Below, piece by piece: positions 1 through 10,546 of a stretch of 64,000 nt of DNA (positions are counted from its first letter, which is position 1; every line of letters begins with the position of its first letter). A program made the position numbers and the translations under genes. The stretch is from the NCBI GenBank assembly GCA_033032865.1, contig JAWHQI010000068.1, forward strand, positions 6,634,001-6,698,000, written 5' to 3'. Below the pieces are notes generated by a model. The model searched no databases. It was not told where the DNA came from and saw only the letters and a program-made list of their open reading frames with translations. Source of the stretch: Dactylorhiza incarnata. Lineage: Eukaryota > Streptophyta > Magnoliopsida > Asparagales > Orchidaceae.

Positions 1-149
1 ATCCCAACAACACATGCTCATCTATGAATGACCCAAAAAGATGGTAGATCATACCTCATAGAGGGATGAGTAGAGAAAGGATCTGAAATTCAAATAGCAG
101 AAATAATCCTAAATGCAAGTGGGGATGAGGTTGAAGTGATTACCAATTT

Positions 150-600
150 TTTTAAATGAACCATGTGTCGGCGGCGGGATGCATCGGCCGTAGGCGATGG
201 TGTGCAGAAATAGGGGCGGACTTTGATTGCAGGAGGAGGTGTCGGGCTCCGAACGGAGGGAAGCGCCGGTTCCAGGCTGAAGTTACAAGTCTCGCTGGAG
301 AGAAGATTTGTAGGAGAAGCACCTAAGAAATACATCGAATCAAAAGCCCGGGGAGAAGGAGGTGCAACCGGAGGGAAGAAGCCACCGACTGCAGTAAAGA
401 CGAAGCTAGGGAGGATCCGAAGGAGGATCAGTGTTTGCGGAAGCCATTGGAGAAGGAGTGGCAGTCGCAGGAAACGAAGCCGTCGAATGCAGTAGTTGAA
501 AGGGGAAACCATCTGCATAGTTGGACGATGACCTAAGGGGAGCCGGTCGATTGTCGTGAGAGGGAAGAGGGTTAGGAGGAGTGAAAGCCTAAACCTTTGT
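150..600. other. GC-rich unassigned segment
   Basis: A GC-rich island of about 450 bases in otherwise AT-rich DNA. On the minus strand it has an open frame from 518 down to 90 (142 codons, Ser/Pro/Leu-rich); on the plus strand a 90-codon Arg/Gly-rich frame overlaps it. I recognise no domain in either. It lies just inside a CACTA-type end, so it could be a captured host fragment, but nothing in the sequence proves this. Bases 1-150 show no feature. Confidence 0.2.
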
Positions 601-639
601 TTAATAATGTCAGCGGCAAAATTTCATTTTACCGCTCAA

Positions 640-917
640 ATTTTTTGGTTGGAGCCAAAAGTTAAATAAATCTATATATTTTTAATTAGCAATAAATTTT
701 GAAATAAATTAATTGTTGTTAATCATAATCAAATTTTTAGCAACAAATTTTTTTCCTTCCATTTTTGAAAGAAAATTTTAGCAACAAAATTTTTTCTTTC
801 TATTTTTGCAACAAATATTTTGTTTCGAATTTTGTTGGAGAATTTATTTTTAATATTCATTGTTGAATTTATTTTACTTTCTAAATTTTCTTGATAATAG
901 ATGTTTTTCTTGTAGTG
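640..917. mobile_element. CACTA (En/Spm-type) transposon end
   Basis: The last bases, 904-917, read TTTTTCTTGTAGTG, the complement of CACTACAAGAAAAA, which is the terminal inverted repeat pattern of plant CACTA transposons. The AT-rich 250 bases inside it repeat TTAGCAACAAATTTT-like units several times, as expected of CACTA subterminal repeats. No transposase gene is present in the window, and the partner end would lie before base 1. Direct view: terminus and repeats. Inference: family assignment. Confidence 0.6.
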
Positions 918-1020
918 CCCGCCAACTGATTGATGTCGCCCGCAGAATAATAACGTCTGCTGATTGATTGGTGTCACTCGCCAAATAATGCTCCCTGCCA
1001 AATGCTGCCGCCCACCGAAC

Positions 1021-1639
1021 ATTGTGTGTGTGTGTGTCTGTGTCTATGTCAGTTTATGTCTGTGTGTATGTGTCTATGTCTATGTGTTTGTGTCTATCTG
1101 TGTCTGTGTCTGTGTGTGTGTTTCTATGTTTGTGTGTCTATGTGTGTATGTGACTATGTATGTCTGTGTCTTTGTGTTTTGTGTGTGTGTGATTATTTGT
1201 GTGTGTGTGATTGTTTCTCTCTCTCTCTCTCCGCATGTGTGTCTATGTCAATTTGTGTCTGTGTCTGTGTGTATGTGTCTGTGTTTGCGTGTCTGTGTCT
1301 GTGTGTCTGTGTGTCTGTGTCTGTGTGTCTATGTGTTTGTCTGTGTCTGTATGTGTGTCTATGTGTGTTTATGCATGTGTGTGTCTATGTATGCCTATAT
1401 TTGTGTGTGTTTGTTGTTATGTGTGTGTGTATGTGTGTGTATGTATGTCTATATGTGTCTGTGTGTGTTTATGTCTGTGTTTGTGTTTGTGTGTGTTTGT
1501 GACTGTGTGTGTATGTGACTGTGTGTGTCTGTGTCGGTTTATGTATGTGTCTAAGTTTGTGTTTGTGTCTGTGTGTCTATGTCTGTGTTTGCATGTATGT
1601 GTCTGTCCGTGTCTGTATCTGTGTCTGTGTGTTTGTGTC

Positions 1640-1683
<44 letters not shown>

Positions 1684-1742
1684 TGTCTGTGTGTGCTTGT
1701 GTGTCTGTGTGTCTATGCCCGTGTTGTGTCTGTGCCTGTGTG

Positions 1743-1792
<50 letters not shown>

Positions 1793-1994
1793 CGTGGTTA
1801 TGTGTGTGTGTGTTCGTGGTTGTGTGTGTGTGTGTGTGTGTGGCTATGTGTGTGCGTGTGTGTGTGTGTGTGTTTGTGTCTGTATGTGTCTGTGTTTGTG
1901 TCTGTCTTTTTGTTTGTGTATGTGCCAATTTATGTCTGTGTCTGTCTGTATTTATGTGTCTGTGTGTTTATGTTTGTGCATGTGTGTTAATGAC
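1021..1994. repeat. TG-rich low-complexity satellite-like block
   Basis: About 970 bases built almost only of TGTGTC, TGTGTA, TGTGTT and TG units, with pure (TG)n tracts near 1647-1682 and 1744-1790 and a short (TC)n at 1216-1231. The plus strand is nearly free of AA/CC/GG runs. Long open frames here code only for Cys-Val-Leu repeats and are artefacts of the repeat. Confidence 0.95.
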
Positions 1995-1999
1995 TAGAT

Positions 2000-3388
2000 C
2001 AGGACACAATTAGCAACATTTTTAATGTTACGATATTTATTAGTCATCTCTCATGCGTACATAAGAAAAATGCGCTCACGGGCAAAAACTTGCAACTGAG
2101 TAAAAAACTTAAAATTATAATTTATATAAAACTGAATGAAATTTAATATTAATTATATTACAATTAATTAAATTAACCTTAATATTCAATTAATTTTTAT
2201 ATATCATAATGTATATAATAATTTTATAATAAAGTTTTATATTAAAGTTTTACAATAAAATTTAATATAAGAGTTTTATAATAAAGTTTTATATTTTGAT
2301 TTGAAAATAATATTTATATTTACAAAATTATATATATAGACATATGAGTATCTTTGTACGGGCTACGCCCGTGCTCGATGCGCGCTCTTCGCGGCGATAG
2401 TACCCCGACAGCATCGACGTCACTATCTCCGCCCAAACTCTCCCGCTTTCGGACGCTCGTTCAACTGAGTGCACTGTCGGGCAATGTCGAGGCGGGGGTA
2501 TTGTTGAGCGGGGAACATGGGCCTCATGTGCACAGTCAGTTGATTGAGCTTCTGAGAGCGGACAAAATTGAGCGGGGGTAATTCTTATTTTAAAAAAAAC
2601 ATAAATTTTATTTAAAAAGTAAATTTTATTGAACAACGCGTTGTATTTATGAATTGATTTGACATGTATTTATGAATTTCATTACACATTTATTTTCATT
2701 AAAGCATGTGTCATCCATCAATCAATATATATACGACATATATTTTCATTAAAACGCTAGCTCCCAAGCAAAAAACATGTGCACTGACAAATTTATTTAT
2801 GCTCAAGAGCAAAAAAGATAGAGCTAATGCAATGCGCGCGACTGAAAAAACGTGTGCTCGGGAAATAAAACGCGCATCCGAGTGAAAAGCACGTGCTCGA
2901 GCGAAAAATGGGCGCTCGAAGGGAACAATTATTTCACCCCTGCGCACAATGAAAAAATATGTGTGCATGCGGGGCCAGTGTGCGATCGTTATTTTTATTC
3001 AAGAATTATATTAATATGTTTTAAATTTTTTGATTTGTTTTGTGCAAAATTTTATGGAGGGAAATTTCCCTCCATATATTTCATTAATGTGAGAGGGAAG
3101 GAAATAGACAAAACTTAATAAACTAGAGGAAGAGAACGGAGCGCGGCGACGGCCGAGAAAGAGAACGACGATGGCGGCGGCCGTGGAAGAGAGAGGTGAC
3201 GACGGCGGCGACCGTCGAAGATGGGGGGAGACAACGACGGCAGTCGTACGTGAAAGACATTGCTACAACTCGCAAATGGATGTTTGTGTGTTTAGTTGTC
3301 TGTGTATGTGTGTGTGCATGTGTCTGTGTTTGAGCCCCGACACATGCAATACGCGCTAGGTCTCAAGCAAAAAAAAGGAAAACTACAC
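2000..3388. other. unassigned AT-rich DNA with GC-rich islands
   Basis: No gene or element could be recognised. GC-rich islands at 2345-2580, 2840-2960 and 3125-3255 are separated by AT-rich sequence. A block of about 60-130 bases ending near 3105 (GAGGGAAATTTCCCTCC, then TATATTTCATTAATGTGAGAG) recurs in diverged form at about 3600-3681, so part of the segment is duplicated directly. Small open frames here look fortuitous. Confidence 0.4.
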
Positions 3389-3498
3389 GCACGAGAGTGC
3401 ATTTGCGTGCGCGCGAGATTGCATTTGCGTGCACGCAAGAGTGCATTTGCGGGCGCGCGAGAGTGCATTTGCGTGCACGCGAGAGGGCATTTGCGTGC
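3389..3498. repeat. 22-bp tandem repeat, five copies
   Basis: Five head-to-tail copies of a 22-base unit with core GAGTGCATTTGCGTGC begin at 3389, 3411, 3433, 3455 and 3477, followed by a partial sixth. Copies differ by one to four bases. The unit is CpG-rich inside AT-rich flanks. Confidence 0.9.
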
Positions 3499-3959
3499 AC
3501 GCGGGTTCGTGCGTGATTTTATTTTAATTCCAAAATTTTATATTAAAAAATTAATGTCATATTAATTTGCATTCATTTTCACATTTAATATATTTTTAAT
3601 TTTTAGTTTTGTTTTGTTCAAAATTTTATGAAGGGAAATTTTCATCCGTATATTTCATTCATTAATGTGAGAGAGAGATAGAGCTGCATGGGAGTGAGGC
3701 AAAATTTATTTTATAAAAAGTTAAAGATTTATATATAAAAATCCTCGTACACGCAAAAATACATGTCGCAATAGTACCACATGCATATCTGCGACAGCCG
3801 CGCACGGATGTTTGCGAGTTGTAGGAGTACTGTCGTCGCGTTAGAGCACTATCGAGGTGGGGTACTATCGCGCGCATACAATTTTTTTTTATTTTTTTCA
3901 AAAAAAATAATAATAATTCAAAACTTTGATAAATATGATATATTTTTTGTAACAAAACT

Positions 3960-4264
3960 TTAATAATAAAATATTACTATTAGTAAGGACAATGTCTTTG
4001 TCACAAAAACATTTCATGATGTGGTTACAATTGATACTTATTGTGAGAAAAGTTTTCTATTTGTAACGTAACATTAGTGTTGTTACAAATACTTACAGTT
4101 ATAGTAACGAATTAATTATTATTGTAACAAAATTTAAAATATTCGTTACAAAAAAGTACTTTTTTGTAACAACGAGAAAAATTTGTTACTAAATATAACT
4201 ATTAGTAACAAACTGTGTTTCAGTTATATTTCAGTCCTTACAACAGGTGCATTTTGTTGTAGTG
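3960..4264. mobile_element. second CACTA-type transposon end
   Basis: Bases 4251-4264 read ATTTTGTTGTAGTG, the complement of CACTACAACAAAAT, a common plant CACTA terminus. The preceding 250 bases contain repeated GTAACAAA / TTTGTTAC units in both orientations, typical of subterminal repeats. It has the same orientation as the end at 904-917, and no matching opposite end was found between them, so the two ends are not a pair. Confidence 0.6.
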
Positions 4265-5292
4265 CAAGCAGAGCAGACCGAGAAGAGACCGGAACATCAC
4301 AAGAACAGACCGGCCAACACAGCAGACCGCCAGAGCCAGATCAGCAGAGCACCAGCACAGAGACCGCGCGGTCTCTGCAGTCACCAATATATAGACAGCT
4401 GGCCACCTTCCACTTCACTTCAATAATTTCAACATATTGACGGGACTCATATATAACAAATTCTACTGCGGTGCATTAACGCTAACGCCCGACGGTAACT
4501 TATGGATGGCCCGCCATCATGTTGCTGATTGAGGACCAAAGAGGAAGGAGATCCAATGGAAAGGAAAGATATAACGCTACCGCAGGACGTATGAGGTGCT
4601 GCCAAAGTTGGTGCAAGAATGTTGCCAAAGTTGACTCAATCCATGTTGCAGCCTATTGCCTAAAGAGGTTACCGTTCAGCGGTAGCACTACCGCTGGCGC
4701 TAGGACCTGAGTCAATTTAAAGAGTAGTCCTCCTTTTAGCGGTGATGAATAACGATGAACCAAAGCCACAAATCATGTGCCTTCATGAAACCGTCCTCCT
4801 TGCAGCCAAGAGAACTCCATCAACGTTCGTAAACGCACCAACTTCAACGACTACTTCGGCGTGCCTTTGACATCATCTTCAAGTTCAACCTATGAGGAAG
4901 TTTTTGATGTTTTAGTTTTATTATTATTTGTAACTCTTATCTTTTATCATTAGAGAAATTCGCCCATGGTTGGTGACTAGGGCCTTTTGAGTATTGGGGA
5001 GAATTCAATGCGTGGGTGTGGCAGCTAGGCTAGGGTTAGATCTAGGGGGTGGCTCAAGGCCTCATCTGGGAGAGATAGGCTAAAGCCAATTGGTCCTTGG
5101 GAGAAAGATCCGTATAGAAAACCAAAAAGGTTTTTACATTCGTCTCAATTCTAAGCGTCATTGGGATCAAGTTTTATAATCATTTTTAAAGCAGTAATAT
5201 TATCTTTTTCTCTAGTATTGACTGCTTATCTCTGATCTTTGGAATCTAAACAAAAATGGAGTTCTTTGTCACTAACGACGAGCGGTAACTTC
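4265..5292 (+). repeat. probable left part of Copia-1 5' LTR
   Basis: About 4960-5130 aligns by eye with the sense strand of the Copia-2 LTR (shared blocks around GGTTAGATCTAG, TGAGGCC and GATAGGCTAAAGCCA, in the same order). The words TACCGCTGGCGCTAGG at 4690-4706 match the word set of that LTR family. A perfect 20-bp palindrome lies at 4358-4377 with centre ACCGCGCGGT, and a TATA-like ATATATAG follows at about 4387. The exact LTR start is not clear; the first ~180 bases could belong to something else. The LTR resumes at 6888 after LTR-X. Confidence 0.45.
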
Positions 5293-6887
5293 TAACCTCC
5301 CTCTGATACCAATTATTATTCTAGGGAATGACTAAGATCACACCTAGAGGGGGGTGAATAGTGTGATGGGTGATTTATCAGACCGTTTAAAATAAAATCA
5401 CAGAACAAACAACCATAGCAAAGCACAAAGAGGATTATAATGGTTCCCCAAGAATTGGGTACATCCACTTTCCCGACACCTTTCAAGCAGTGTGCTTGAC
5501 AAGGAAAAACTCCTCCAAAAACTCAGAACTCACACAGAGTTCCTACCTCAGTCTTTTTCAATACAAGACCTACACTCATATCTACAAGTAGATCTTACAT
5601 AAGATCACAAAGATCATACACTCATATCACAAAGATCTTACCTCAGATTCACTAATATCTTTCCTCAGATTCATACAGGAATCCTACACTCAGATCACCA
5701 AGATCTTACATAACTGTTTATTGAAATACAGTTTTTTTAATAAGAGTAGACTTAAAAAGATTAAGACATGGATCTTGAGTCTTCAATAGAAACCTAGCAG
5801 TATGCTTCTTATTCCTTGATAGATGGTAGTATAAAAATTGTAAGAACAGATCTGGATCAAGGAAATGAGCAACAAAAATCCATTTCAATTGATTGAAAGT
5901 TGAATACTTCTTCAGGATCTGGATCAGTAGTACTCTTGAGAGATGAAAACTATTATAAAGGATTTGGCTCTTGAGAGATAGTAAAATAATTGACTTAAGA
6001 AATTTACTATCGAATTCTTGTTCTTCATATCATTAGCAGCAGCAAGAAAAATCTTTCTCTTTTTATAATGATGCATACTTGAAAAGGAAATGGCAGAAAT
6101 CAAGGGATGTGATAATTAAAACTGAATTTGAATTTTCGAATATGATCAGAAAAGGAATACACATATTTGAGTTAATTTGGAATATTCCTCCAATGGTAAT
6201 AATTCAGTAAATAATTCCATAAGCATTCCTCCAACGGTTTATAATTCATAAAAAACTTCCATAGGTATTCCTCTAACGGTTTAATTCATTAAGGAATTCC
6301 ATAAGTATACCCTTGAAGTGCTCCTAGATTCGTGTGAAGAAATTGGAAATATATTAATAACACGCGCACTTAAAATCACTTATAAGAAATCTGGATGATT
6401 TGAAGAGTGTCCAGTCGACATGAAGATCATCCCATCGATCGATAGTAATCCAGTTGATTCCTTATCTAGTCTACTTTTCCTTGGAAGAAAATAAGTGAAT
6501 TTTGAATAGATAGTCTGTCTAGTCGATATAGTTCCTGTCGACTTATCTTCCGGTCGATACATTTGGTTCGATCGATAGACCGTCCCATCGATTATTCCTA
6601 GCAGTAACCTATTTTTCACTGCTTCCTGATTTCAGTAAATCTCCTTGATTTTTCCAAATAGAATTTTCAAGATAAATGTCAGTTTGTCATAGACCATATT
6701 CTCTAAATCATATATAATAAGTAAGTACTTTGTCTAAGTGACCCTAAGCAACTTTCATATATTTAACTAGACATGGATTAAAGTTACATGTCTCAAGCAT
6801 AATCAAGAATGCATCAAACACATTAAGTTTATTATTATGTTAATGCTCTTCTTCAAATCTAGAATCTTGGGGATCAAATTCCCAACA
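5293..6887 (-). repeat. LTR-X: lone minus-strand Copia LTR with primer site
   Basis: On the minus strand the LTR starts TGTTGGGAATTTG at 6887 and ends near 5314, directly followed by ATTGGTATCAGAGG (5300-5313), the initiator-Met tRNA primer site. The R/U5 block with the Sirevirus-like CTATTCACCCCCCTCTAGG pattern is present at 5340-5365. U3 (about 6410-6600) holds repeated GTCGAC / ATCGAT words. No gag or pol follows the primer site; instead the direct repeat ACTTC flanks the segment (5288-5292 and 6888-6892). It is therefore a one-LTR remnant. Confidence 0.75.
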
Positions 6888-7061
6888 ACTTCCTCTCTCT
6901 CTTGTCTGGTGCAACTCTGTTTCATAAAATAATATATCATTATCCTAAGAGAAATATTTTCATAAAATATATTTCATATATATCTATAACTTTACTTAAG
7001 CTCTAAAATTTTAAAACCCTTATTCACCCTCCCCCCTCTAAGGGCGCCTACAGATCCAACA
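6888..7061 (+). repeat. 3' end of Copia-1 5' LTR
   Basis: The last ~60 bases (TTAAAACCC, TATTCACCCTCC, then GGGCGCCTACAGATCCAACA ending at 7061) match the end of the Copia-2 LTR read on its own sense strand. They are followed at once by a Met-tRNA primer site. The stretch 6888-7000 is diverged. Confidence 0.7.
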
Positions 7062-7063
7062 AG

Positions 7064-7075
7064 TGGTATTAGAGT
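7064..7075 (+). other. Copia-1 primer binding site
   Basis: TGGTATTAGAGT three bases after the LTR end is a one-base variant of the initiator-Met tRNA site TGGTATCAGAG. It fixes the strand of Copia-1 as plus. Confidence 0.8.
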
Positions 7076-7110
7076 AAGGTCATTCCAAAACAGTCTAACA
7101 ACCATGAATA

Positions 7111-8538
7111 ATGGCGCTCAATAATCTCGCTTTTCTTGAGGGGCAAGGGATAAGTAGACCTCCACTTTTCACTGGAACTGATTATAACTACTGGAGAACT
7201 CGGATGCGTTATTTTCTAATGAATTTAGATGTCTATACTTGGGTATAAAAATGTTATACTACTCCTACAATTGTTGTTGGAGATGTAATCGTGGAAAAGC
7301 CTAAAGATAAATGGGATGATGGAGATAAAAGTAGATGCAAAAATAACTCTAAAGTAATGAACCCCTTATTTTGTGATTTAGATATAATTGAATTCAATCG
7401 AGTTAGTGCTTGCAAAACTTCTTACGATATTTGGAATTTATTGAAAATAACTCATGAAGGTATTTCGCAGGTTAAAGACTCAAAGCTATTCTAACTAGAA
7501 TCGGAGTTTGAAAGATTCAGAATGGATACAGACGAGGACGTAGACTCTATGTACGCTCGTTTCACCAAGATCATCAACACTTCAAAGATACTCAGGAAAA
7601 CTTTTTGTAACGGTGACTTGGTGAGGAAGATCCTTTGGTCTCTCCCTTCAAAGTTCAATCCAAAGGTGACGGCTATCTCCGAGTCATGTGATCTAAGATG
7701 GCTTCAGATTGAGAGCCTCATTGGGAAACTCAAAACCCATGAGGTTAAACGTAAAATCCAAGATGAAGAATACAACAAAGAGCCGAAGAAGAAATCCTTG
7801 GCACCGAAGTCATGGAAAGAGGGCGAAGACAATGAGGAGGATGAAGAGAGCCTTTTGGGAAAAATTTCACAATGTTCATAAAGAACATAGAAAGGAGGAA
7901 CGCCTTCCTTAAGTATTTTTTGAAAAGGCTCATCATCCAAGAAGGAGAAAAAGGAGAAAGCAAGTGACGATGACGACGAGCGCCCTCCATAGGAATGCTT
8001 CCACTGTAGGAAGACTAGGCATATATGATGCCAGTGTGCAAAGTACGTAAAAGAACAAAAAGATAAATGGTACAAAGGAAAGGAGAAGAAGAAGGTTCTG
8101 AAGGCGGCAACATGGGATCCATGACTTGACCATGGCAATAGAAAATTTGGAGTTGGACAGAAGACACTTGACATGATTTTGGCCAACCAAAGGCATGGAA
8201 GTGCAAAATATGGGCTAGGGTATGGCTCAGGAAGTTACCGCCCTGCGGTACCTCTTACCGGTGGCAATAGTAATAGAAATAAAAATTCTTATAGTACCAA
8301 ATCAACAATATTTTATTCTGGTTCCCCACCCTACAGCAAGAGTCCAAAGAAAAATTTGAAAAAGGTCTCAACCCCTTTTGTGTCTTATGCTAAGTGCTTT
8401 CACTTTGGACATACCATGGACTCTTGTAGGATGAAGGGACAATGTGCGTTCAAGAAAATCTGGGTGCTTAAGGTTTCCACCTACTCTATGGGAGGAACCT
8501 CTTGGGTATCCAGATCTTTAATCTCATCTTTTTTTTAG
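7111..8538 (+). pseudogene. gag: Copia-1 gag, decayed
   Basis: Gag makes the capsid of the virus-like particle. One frame can be followed from ATG at 7111, beginning with a PPLFTGTDYNYW motif typical of the Copia gag N-terminal (UBN2) domain. The frame has TAA stops at about 7246 and 7492, and the reading leaves frame around 7880-7985. A CCHC zinc-knuckle relic (CFHC...RH...C) lies near 7997-8040 with a stop inside; a second, CF-HFGH-type, lies near 8395. A cluster of the LTR word TACCGCCCTGCGGTACC sits in the coding region at 8234-8265. The frame ends at TAG 8536-8538 beside a pyrimidine-rich CAG. Too damaged to function. Confidence 0.85.
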
Positions 8539-10546
8539 TTGTGTTGGCAGGCTAAGGAAAAGGAAGACAAATGGTACTTGGACTCGGGATGTTCCAAACA
8601 CATGACCGGCGACAAAGCAAAGTTCATTAGCCTCACAAAGAAGAAAGGAGGAATGGTGACTTTTGGTGACAATGGAAAGGGAAGAATCTTAGGCATCGGT
8701 ATAGTGGGTAATGACCCTTTCTCTATTACAAATGTTTTATATGTAGAAGGCTTAAAACATAACATAATCTCTATTAGTCAACTGTGCGATAAAGGTCTTA
8801 ATGTTCTATTTGAATCTTCTGCAAATTTATGCAAAATTATAAATCTTAAAACTAATGATATTGTACTCACTACACCAAGAACTCACAATGTCTATTTGAT
8901 TGCTTTTCATGATCATTTATGTGCTTCATTAAAATGTCTAATCTCAAAAAGTGAAGAACTAGAATTATGGCATAGGGGTCTTGGTTACTCTAGCACCATG
9001 TTGATTTTAAAATTTTCAAAAAATAAAATAATTAGAGACTTGCCAATGCTTAATGGAAACATATATTCACTTTGCCCGCCTTGCAAAAATGGAAAATTCT
9101 CAAAAACTTCATTTAAAAATAAAAAAAAAATTCTACCACTAGACCCTTACAACTAATTCACATGGACCTATTTGGACAAATTAACACATATAGTCTAGGA
9201 GGTAGAAAGTATATATTTGTGTTGATTGATGATTACTCTAGATTCACGCGGACATTATTTCTTACCTCCAAATCCGATGCATTTTCTGAATTTACAAAAT
9301 TATTTAATCGTATACAAAATGAGTTAGATTTAGAAATTATGCATTCTTCAAATTTAAGCAAAATTATAAATCCTAAAACTAATGATATTGTACTCACTAC
9401 ACCAAGAACTTACTATGTGCATTTGATGGTTTTTCATGATCTTTTGCGTGCTTCACTAAAATGTCTAATCTCAAAAAATGAAGAACTAATATTATGGTGT
9501 AGTGGTCTTGGTCACTCTAGCAACAAGTTGATTTTAAAATTGTCAAAAAATAAAATAATTTGAGGTTTGCAAATGCTTAATGGAAACATATCTTCACTTT
9601 GCACGCCTTGCGAAAAAGGAAAATTCTCAAAAACATAATTTAAAAATAAAAATGATTTCTACCACTAAACCCTTACAACTAATTCACATGGACCTATTTG
9701 GACCAATTAACACTTGTAGTCTAGGAGGTAGAAAGTACACATTTGTGTTGATTGATGATTACTCTTGATTCACATTGACATTATTTCTTACCTCCAAATC
9801 CGATGCTTTTTTTGAATTTACAAAATTATGCAATCGTATACAAAATGAGGTAAATTTAAAAATTAAATATATTCGCATGGATCATGGAGGGGAATTTGAA
9901 AATGAAAATTTCACCACTTTTTGCAATAATCTAGGCATCAAACACAAATTTTCCGCTCCACGCACCCATCAACAAATGTTGTGGTGGAAAGGAAAAATAG
10001 AACCCTTCAGGAACTTGCACGTACTATGCTATCCGAGTATGGGTTGCATAGATCTTTTTGGGCCGAAGAAATAAATACATCTTGCTACGTAATAAATCTA
10101 TTCATTCTTCGCCCAATTTTAAAATTGACACCATATGAACTATACTATCAAAAGAAACCTAATGTATCTTACTTTCATGTTTTTTGGTGTAAACACTTTT
10201 TTAAATACCAAAGATACTTTAGCAAAATTTGATGAAATATGTGATGAGGGAATTTTTCTTGGTTACTCTTCAACTAGCAAAGCATATAGAATATACAATA
10301 AAAAGTCTATAAAGGTTGAAGATTCCATTCATGTTAGGTTTGATGAACTTGTTCTTTGTGTAGATCCTAATATTGCAGGAAAAAAGAGGAACCCCTTTCA
10401 CCCTTGAAGCATGAGGATGATAAACCACTTGGAGTTTATAATGAAATTAAGGCGGTGCAAGAATATTTCGTGCATCCAAGCGTGCTTAGATTTACAAAGG
10501 ATCACCCAAGGGAGCTTATCATTGGAGAACAATCAAGAGGGGTAAC
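8539..10546 (+). pseudogene. pol: Copia-1 pol, 5' half (protease and integrase), decayed
   Basis: Protease is marked by [13 protein letters not shown] near 8573. It is followed by the gag-pre-integrase zinc region, then the integrase core with HMDLFG and the SDAF..RIQNE region, the HGGEFEN motif near 9880, and KAYRIYNK / HVRFDE of the integrase C-terminus near 10290. The reading is in the same frame as gag after one TAG, but stops and shifts accumulate from 9150 on. A ~526-base internal tandem duplication repeats the end of protease through the start of the integrase core. The sequence stops at 10546, in the HPRELIIGEQ linker before reverse transcriptase, where Copia-2 inserted; it resumes at 59221. 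Confidence 0.9.
8818..9866 (+). repeat. internal tandem duplication in Copia-1 pol
   Basis: 8818-9340 and 9345-9866 are two copies of the same pol segment, offset by 526-527 bases, with roughly one difference per dozen bases. Landmarks repeated in both are GCAAAATTATAAATC (8831, 9358) and CATGGACCTATTTGGA (9161, 9687). Confidence 0.9.

Noticed and set aside
90..518. Possible host gene on the minus strand
   Set aside because: No domain, no convincing exon borders, low-complexity Ser/Pro composition; kept only as an unassigned segment.
964..2013. Several long Cys/Val-rich open frames
   Set aside because: They are translations of the TG-rich repeat in all frames and have no coding meaning.
2391..3870. 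Inverted pair GCGATAGTACCCC (2391) and GGGGTACTATCGC (about 3857) as termini of one element
   Set aside because: Similarity does not extend beyond about 13 bases and no target duplication was seen.
904..4264. One CACTA element spanning the two ends
   Set aside because: Both ends point the same way and their terminal sequences differ (CACTACAAG versus CACTACAAC), so they cannot be the two ends of one element.
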